From: Chitinophaga pinensis
GTDB taxonomy: Bacteria > Bacteroidota > Bacteroidia > SXHM01
Assembly: GCA_945889235.1 (NCBI GenBank)
Contig: CAMDBK010000085.1
Span: forward strand, 1 to 10,036
Direction of reading: 5' to 3'
Length of the DNA stretch: 10,036 nucleotides
Of the stretch, positions 6,462 through 10,036 are shown piece after piece. Within the stretch, counting starts at the first letter, position 1. Each line of letters starts with the position of its first letter. Below the pieces are notes generated by a model, which had not been told where the DNA came from, ran no database searches, and was given only the letters and a program-made list of their open reading frames with translations. The translations under genes and the position numbers were made by a program.

Positions 6462-8486
6462 TTGAGCGGACTGAGTAAAATCAGTTTATCGTTTGTTTCA
6501 ACATTTTGTTCTTTCTGCGTGTCCTTCGGCAGACTATTCCTTGTGGTTGCTGTGTGCATTGTCTGCGCCTGCCATGCTTTTGCGCAAAAGTTAAACCCTG
6601 ATTCAGTTTACAAGTTGCCTGAAGTAAACATACCCGAAAACAGGCTGAATGATTTCGGCATGGGATTGAGCATTAGCAAAATTGACAGAAAAAAAATCGA
6701 TGCAAGTCATTTGCTCAATTTATCAGAAGTGATTTCTGAAAACAGTTCTATCTTTTTAAAAACATACGGACAGGGGAGCCTTGCAACTATTGCTATACGT
6801 GGCACAGGTCCTGCACATACGGGTCTGTTCTGGAACGGAATTAATATCAACCCACCTAATCTGGGGCTTTCTGATTTTGCACTTATTCCTGCTGCTCTTA
6901 TTAATACTGCCGAAATTCAGCTGGGCAGTTCTGCATCACTTTACGGAAGCGGAGTAATTGGTGGTGCGGTTCACCTGAATTCAAAACCTGAATTTAAAAG
7001 AGTAACGGATATTTCCGTTACCGGAATGGCGGGAAGTTTTGGCTTATATGAAGGTTCGGGTTACGGAATTTTCTCCAATGCAAAGTGGTATTCGCGAGTG
7101 GCAGCTTATTACCGTCAGTGCGAAAATAATTTTCCGTTTATCAATAAAGGGAAATCAGGCAGTCCCGAGGAAAAGCTTGTCAGCGCTGATTATTTCAGCT
7201 ATGGGGGAACGGCTGAAGTTCATCGTTTGTTTAAAAATAATTTTATCGTTTCGCTTCACCTCTGGCATACCTACACGCACCGCAACCTGCCACCTGCAAT
7301 GACCAGCAGTGATAATGGCGAGCAGCAAAGCGACAGCTCATTTCGTTTTTTACTGGAGGCAAAAAAGATGTTTGCTAAATCAACATTGAAAACAAAAGTG
7401 GCATGGCTGAATGAACATCAGCGATACGACAATGAAACAATTTCACTGCACGAAAAACTGAATACACAAGGCGTTATCAGTGAGGCTGAATATGCAACAC
7501 AACTATTCGGTAAAGCAAAATTGAACATTGGAATCAACTATACTTTTTATTCTGCAGATGTAAAAGAATATCAGAAAAACCAAACGAGGAACCAGGGTGC
7601 GGCATTTCTTTCTTTCCTTTATCCTTTCACAAAAATAAACTGGAAAGCAACCATCAACTTAAGGCAGGAGTTGGTGGAAGGGTATGCTATTCCGTTTACA
7701 CCCTCACTTGGCATGGAAGGAAAAGTGTGGAAGTTTATTTCTGCACGTGCCAATATTTCACGCAGCTATCGTGTTCCCACTATGAATGAGCGCTTCTGGC
7801 AACCGGGCGGAAACCCTGATTTAAAGCCCGAAAGCGGCTGGAATGCTGAAGCAGGTTTATTTTCTTCCTCCGCTGATGGTACAAAATTATTCACGCCTTC
7901 ATTTTCAGTTACCGGTTTCAGTTCACTGATTAATAACTGGATTATGTGGCAGCCATTGTCTGCCAGTCCTAATATCTGGACGCCCGTGAATTTGCAGAAA
8001 GTATGGGCAAGAGGATTGGAAGCTAACGTAGGATTGACTTACAAAAAGAACACCATTGAAAGTGGTATTAACGCATTTTATTCCTACACGCTTTCCACTA
8101 TTGTTGAAACTGCTGTATCGCTTGAAAACAGCGTGGGTAAACAATTGATTTATGTGCCGCAGCATAACGTAAACGCAGTGTTCAGTTTTCGCTGGAAAAG
8201 TATTTCATTCTCGTACCGCCAGGCTTATACGGGTGAACGGTTCACTACTTCTGACAACAATCAATCCTTGCCGGGATACACTATCGGGAACATCGTATTG
8301 AATTATGACCTGAAGTTGAATAAAATGGGAATCGGTTTCGGTTTCAGAATAAACAATATTTGGAATACCAGTTACCAGACCTTGGCTTACAGACCAATGC
8401 CGGGAAGGAATTTTAGTGTTTCCCTTGTGTTCAAGTGTTCAGGTGTTAACGTGTTCAAGTGTTCACGTGCTCGTGTGTTAAAGTAA
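6462..8486 (+). CDS. btuB: TonB-dependent corrinoid (vitamin B12) receptor, BtuB-like
   Basis: This is an outer-membrane beta-barrel of 674 codons from the TTG at 6462. After a signal peptide ending at about residue 42 (CHAFAQ), a Ton-box-like segment (about 47-60, VYKLPEVNIPENR) leads to the plug domain (about 60-180, with TIAIRGTGPAHTGLFWNGI and SSASLYGSGVIGGAVHL). The rest is alternating barrel strands, including SRSYRVPTMNERFW and LKPESGWNAEAG, typical of the family's late barrel. The B12 riboswitch directly upstream and a BtuG-like lipoprotein downstream identify cobalamin or related corrinoids as the substrate; import is powered by TonB-ExbBD. No ATG exists in frame before codon 67. TTG 6462 is used here, but GTG 6519 would give a more canonical 23-residue signal peptide. 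The barrel appears to end at ...RNFSVSLVF (657); the last 16 residues come from a tandem octamer repeat. Confidence 0.9.
   Translation: MSGLSKISLSFVSTFCSFCVSFGRLFLVVAVCIVCACHAFAQKLNPDSVYKLPEVNIPENRLNDFGMGLSISKIDRKKIDASHLLNLSEVISENSSIFLKTYGQGSLATIAIRGTGPAHTGLFWNGININPPNLGLSDFALIPAALINTAEIQLGSSASLYGSGVIGGAVHLNSKPEFKRVTDISVTGMAGSFGLYEGSGYGIFSNAKWYSRVAAYYRQCENNFPFINKGKSGSPEEKLVSADYFSYGGTAEVHRLFKNNFIVSLHLWHTYTHRNLPPAMTSSDNGEQQSDSSFRFLLEAKKMFAKSTLKTKVAWLNEHQRYDNETISLHEKLNTQGVISEAEYATQLFGKAKLNIGINYTFYSADVKEYQKNQTRNQGAAFLSFLYPFTKINWKATINLRQELVEGYAIPFTPSLGMEGKVWKFISARANISRSYRVPTMNERFWQPGGNPDLKPESGWNAEAGLFSSSADGTKLFTPSFSVTGFSSLINNWIMWQPLSASPNIWTPVNLQKVWARGLEANVGLTYKKNTIESGINAFYSYTLSTIVETAVSLENSVGKQLIYVPQHNVNAVFSFRWKSISFSYRQAYTGERFTTSDNNQSLPGYTIGNIVLNYDLKLNKMGIGFGFRINNIWNTSYQTLAYRPMPGRNFSVSLVFKCSGVNVFKCSRARVLK
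8427..8482 (+). repeat. Seven tandem octamers (GTGTTCAN) at the end of the receptor gene
   Basis: Exact 8-base units run without gaps: GTGTTCAA, GTGTTCAG, GTGTTAAC, GTGTTCAA, GTGTTCAC, GTGCTCGT, GTGTTAAA. Three octamers make 24 bases, so the encoded protein shows an 8-residue period (VFKCSGVN, VFKCSRAR, VLK). The array covers the last expected barrel residues, replaces the normal gene end and stops one base before the TAA at 8484-8486. Confidence 0.9.
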
Positions 8487-8493
8487 AATACAA

Positions 8494-8519
8494 CAATAAT
8501 CAATATCAATAATCAATAC
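8494..8519 (+). repeat. 13-bp tandem duplication in the spacer
   Basis: CAATAATCAATAT is followed directly by CAATAATCAATAC, 12 of 13 bases identical. It fills about half of the 57-base gap between the receptor and the lipoprotein genes. The remaining spacer is A-rich without a Shine-Dalgarno, as is common in Bacteroidota. Confidence 0.8.
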
Positions 8520-8543
8520 TAACCAATCAAAAACAACAATCAA

Positions 8544-9650
8544 ATGAAAACTACTATCAAATTATTTTCTTCAAGTAAATTTAGTCACTCTACTCCTTCC
8601 CCATTGGGGAAGGTTGGGATGGGGCTACTTTTATTCATCGCGGCACTCAGCAGCTGCAAAAAAGATGACACCAACAACACACAAGGCGCTTATGAAACAG
8701 GCGTATTTATTACCAACGAAGGTCCTTTTGGAAGCGGAACAGGCACCGTGAGTTTTTACAACAGAACATCAGGTGCGGTAAGAAATAACATTTTTGAAGT
8801 GGCGAATAACCGTCCGCTTGGAAATGTGGTGCAGTCCATTGAAGTGTTTAACAGCAAAGCTTATATTGTAGTAAACAACGCTGCAAAAGTAGAAGTAGTA
8901 AATGTTGCTGATTTTGTTTCAACCGGAACAATTGACAATGTGGGAACTCCGCGTTTCTTTATGGGTGTTGATGAACACAAAGGCTACCTCACCGACTGGA
9001 ATTCGGGAATAAAAGTGATCAACCTCGACAACAACACCGTTTCGTCAACCATTGCAACTGGCGGAAGCGGTGCCGAACAAATGGCTTTAATAGGCAGCGA
9101 AGTTTTTGTTGCCAACCTGGGCGGCTTTGGAAACGACAGCACGGTTTCAAGTATCAGCACTACAAGTGATGCATTAACGGCAACTGTTTTTGTAGGACAC
9201 CGGCCACAAGCATTATCCGTTGATGCCAACGGAAAACTATGGATACTTTGCAGCGGAATTCAGGACTGGACAGTTCCTGCCAATGATACTCCCGGAAAAT
9301 TAGTAAGACTTAACCCAACAACAAAAACGGTTGAACTGACCTTGGATTTCGGTTCTTCTTCAGACCATCCGATGTCGTTAATTACCAACGAAGCAAAAAC
9401 AAAATTGTATTACAGCTTAAACGGTGGTGTATATGAAGTGGATGTGAATGCAACTTCACTTCCATCATCTGATGTGGTTAACCGTAGTTTTTACAGCATC
9501 GGCATTGACCCTGTTTCGGGCTATTTATTTGGCAGCAATGCGTTGGACTATGTGCAGGATGGCTATGTAGCACGTTACAACCTAAGCAACGGCAGTGTAG
9601 TTGACTCGTTGCATGTAGGAGTTATTCCGGGGAATTATTCTTTTAATTAA
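8544..9650 (+). CDS. btuG: Surface beta-propeller lipoprotein, BtuG-like (DUF5074/YncE type)
   Basis: The 368-residue protein has a lipoprotein signal: h-region GLLLFIAAL and lipobox LSSC with Cys38 as lipidation site. The following KKDD resembles the Lys-plus-acidic surface-export signal of Bacteroidota lipoproteins, so it should sit on the outer face. Residues 50-368 form about seven beta-propeller blades (for example VFITNEGPFGSGTGTVSFYN, KAYIVVNNAAKVEVVNV, KGYLTDWNSGIKVINL, KLWILCSGIQDW, KLYYSLNGGVYEVDV). The end, VGVIPGNYSFN, matches the closing strand typical of this propeller family. BtuG proteins in Bacteroides bind cobalamin very tightly and cap BtuB; the riboswitch and btuB context supports the same role here. 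The n-region is long (25 residues) because a palindromic repeat encodes residues 17-27. The later in-frame ATG at 8619 would leave no basic n-region, so 8544 is preferred. Confidence 0.88.
   Translation: MKTTIKLFSSSKFSHSTPSPLGKVGMGLLLFIAALSSCKKDDTNNTQGAYETGVFITNEGPFGSGTGTVSFYNRTSGAVRNNIFEVANNRPLGNVVQSIEVFNSKAYIVVNNAAKVEVVNVADFVSTGTIDNVGTPRFFMGVDEHKGYLTDWNSGIKVINLDNNTVSSTIATGGSGAEQMALIGSEVFVANLGGFGNDSTVSSISTTSDALTATVFVGHRPQALSVDANGKLWILCSGIQDWTVPANDTPGKLVRLNPTTKTVELTLDFGSSSDHPMSLITNEAKTKLYYSLNGGVYEVDVNATSLPSSDVVNRSFYSIGIDPVSGYLFGSNALDYVQDGYVARYNLSNGSVVDSLHVGVIPGNYSFN
8593..8624 (+). repeat. Palindromic dispersed-type repeat inside the signal-peptide coding region
   Basis: CCTTCCCC (8595-8602) and GGGGAAGG (8606-8613) form a perfect 8-base stem with an ATT loop, followed by TTGGGATGGGG. 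This wording is familiar from intergenic repeats in Bacteroidota. In this frame it encodes TPSPLGKVGMG, placed between the normal MKTTIKLF start and the hydrophobic core of the lipoprotein signal. Confidence 0.7.
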
Positions 9651-9680
9651 AGAATGTTGGTTTCGATTTTAAATCCAACC

Positions 9681-9728
9681 AAAGAGAAGCTGAATTACTT
9701 TTTCAGTAGTTCCGCTTCTCTTTTTTAT
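9681..9728 (+). terminator. Strong rho-independent terminator of the B12 operon
   Basis: AAAGAGAAGC (9681-9690) pairs with GCTTCTCTTT (9714-9723). Inside, after one mismatch, GAATTACT pairs with AGTAGTTC (one G-U), closing a 6-base loop. A run of T (9721-9726) completes an intrinsic terminator 30 bases after the lipoprotein stop. It separates the B12 genes from the potassium channel gene. Confidence 0.88.
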
Positions 9729-9733
9729 CTTCG
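9726..9733 (+). promoter_or_regulatory. Candidate -7 box (TATCTTCG) for the K+ channel gene
   Basis: TATCTTCG matches TAnnTTTG at all fixed positions except one (C for T). It lies 19 bases before the ATG at 9753, giving a very short leader, and overlaps the T-tract of the preceding terminator, so the two transcription units are packed end to end. Confidence 0.35.
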
Positions 9734-9752
9734 CTACTGATAACAATAAATT

Positions 9753-10036
9753 ATGAGTGTTCTTCAAAAAGTAATAGACCGCATGAAACCCGGTGAAGAC
9801 ATAGGACTTGACCATGAGGGGCAGAAAGGAAGGCAGCGTTCTATTAATACGGATGGCTCTTATAATATTGAACGCAAAACCGGAAGAGTATTCGGAAATT
9901 TTTTTCTGTTCCAGTGGCTCATCACTACTTCATGGACGCATTACTGGATAGTGCTTGTTTGCTTTTATCTTTTTGATAATGTTGTTTTCGGCAGTCTTTA
10001 TTACTGGCTGGGCGCTGAAAATCTTTACGGAATTGT
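9753..10036 (+). CDS. Inward-rectifier K+ channel (KirBac type), N-terminal part
   Basis: Ninety-four codons are visible before the right edge. The cytoplasmic N-terminus carries the family's INTDGSYNIERK block (31-42, compare the NxDGSFN motif of Kir channels). An amphipathic slide helix follows with FLFQWLITTSW (51-61), then the first membrane helix (about 62-85, HYWIVLVCFYLFDNVVFGSLYYW) and the start of the outer turret, GAENLYGI (87-94). The pore helix, the selectivity filter and the C-terminal cytoplasmic domain are outside the window. The product should be an inner-membrane K+ channel subunit assembling as a tetramer. It is separated from the B12 operon by a terminator and is probably unrelated in function. 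Confidence 0.82.
   Translation, partial: MSVLQKVIDRMKPGEDIGLDHEGQKGRQRSINTDGSYNIERKTGRVFGNFFLFQWLITTSWTHYWIVLVCFYLFDNVVFGSLYYWLGAENLYGI

Noticed and set aside
6329..6559. 76-codon open frame on the minus strand
   Set aside because: It runs antisense through the conserved riboswitch core and the receptor signal peptide; the structured RNA explains the sequence.
8427..8482. Octamer array considered as a CRISPR array or a transposon end
   Set aside because: Units are 8 bases with no spacers, no flanking inverted repeats or transposase, and the array is inside a reading frame.
8984..9229. 81-codon open frame on the minus strand
   Set aside because: Antisense to the beta-propeller gene with no motif or initiation signal.
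9655..9680. Additional GTTGG/CCAAC hairpin after the lipoprotein stop
   Set aside because: The stem is only five bases with a large loop and no U-tract; the hairpin right after it is a far better terminator.

Overview
The window looks like ordinary chromosome from a member of the Bacteroidota, probably a free-living or environmental lineage. Four things point there: perfect or near-perfect TAnnTTTG -7 promoter boxes, a type IX secretion C-terminal sorting domain, a surface-lipoprotein export signal behind a lipobox, and dispersed palindromes of the GAGCGTAGTCGAA and CTTCCCC-att-GGGGAAG types common in this phylum. Base composition is AT-rich throughout. There is no sign of a phage, insertion sequence, CRISPR array, rRNA or tRNA.

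Layout. On the minus strand, from the left edge: the N-terminal 183 residues of a hydroxymethylglutaryl-CoA lyase-type enzyme (1-549); an imperfect palindromic intergenic repeat (576-641); an ECF RNA polymerase sigma factor (643-1236) with a strong Shine-Dalgarno and a 5' regulatory region; then a three-gene unit transcribed from about 6115 down to 1481. That unit encodes, in order, a secreted coiled-coil protein of unknown function, a secreted M28 peptidase of the carboxypeptidase Q type, and a T9SS-secreted M4/M36-like zinc metalloprotease. The first two genes overlap by one base (TAATG) and the second and third are 10 bases apart, so they are probably co-transcribed and make an exported protein-degrading set.

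On the plus strand: a TAnnTTTG promoter (6192-6199), a complete cobalamin riboswitch (6207-6427), a BtuB-like TonB-dependent receptor (6462-8486), a BtuG-like seven-bladed beta-propeller surface lipoprotein (8544-9650) and a strong intrinsic terminator (9681-9728). This is a compact B12-repressed corrinoid capture operon. The lipoprotein should bind the corrinoid at the cell surface and pass it to the TonB-driven barrel. No inner-membrane BtuCD/BtuF genes are present in the window. A new gene, the N-terminal part of an inward-rectifier K+ channel (KirBac type), starts at 9753 and runs off the right edge.

The most unusual part is the B12 operon. Simple or dispersed repeats have entered several working parts of it: a peripheral arm of the riboswitch, the last codons of the receptor (seven tandem octamers that add a 16-residue tail after the expected C-terminal aromatic residue), the intergenic spacer (a 13-bp tandem duplication), and the signal-peptide coding region of the lipoprotein (a perfect 8-bp-stem palindrome). 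The receptor also has no ATG start: the candidates are a TTG overlapping the stop of a 7-codon ORF just after the riboswitch, or a GTG further in.
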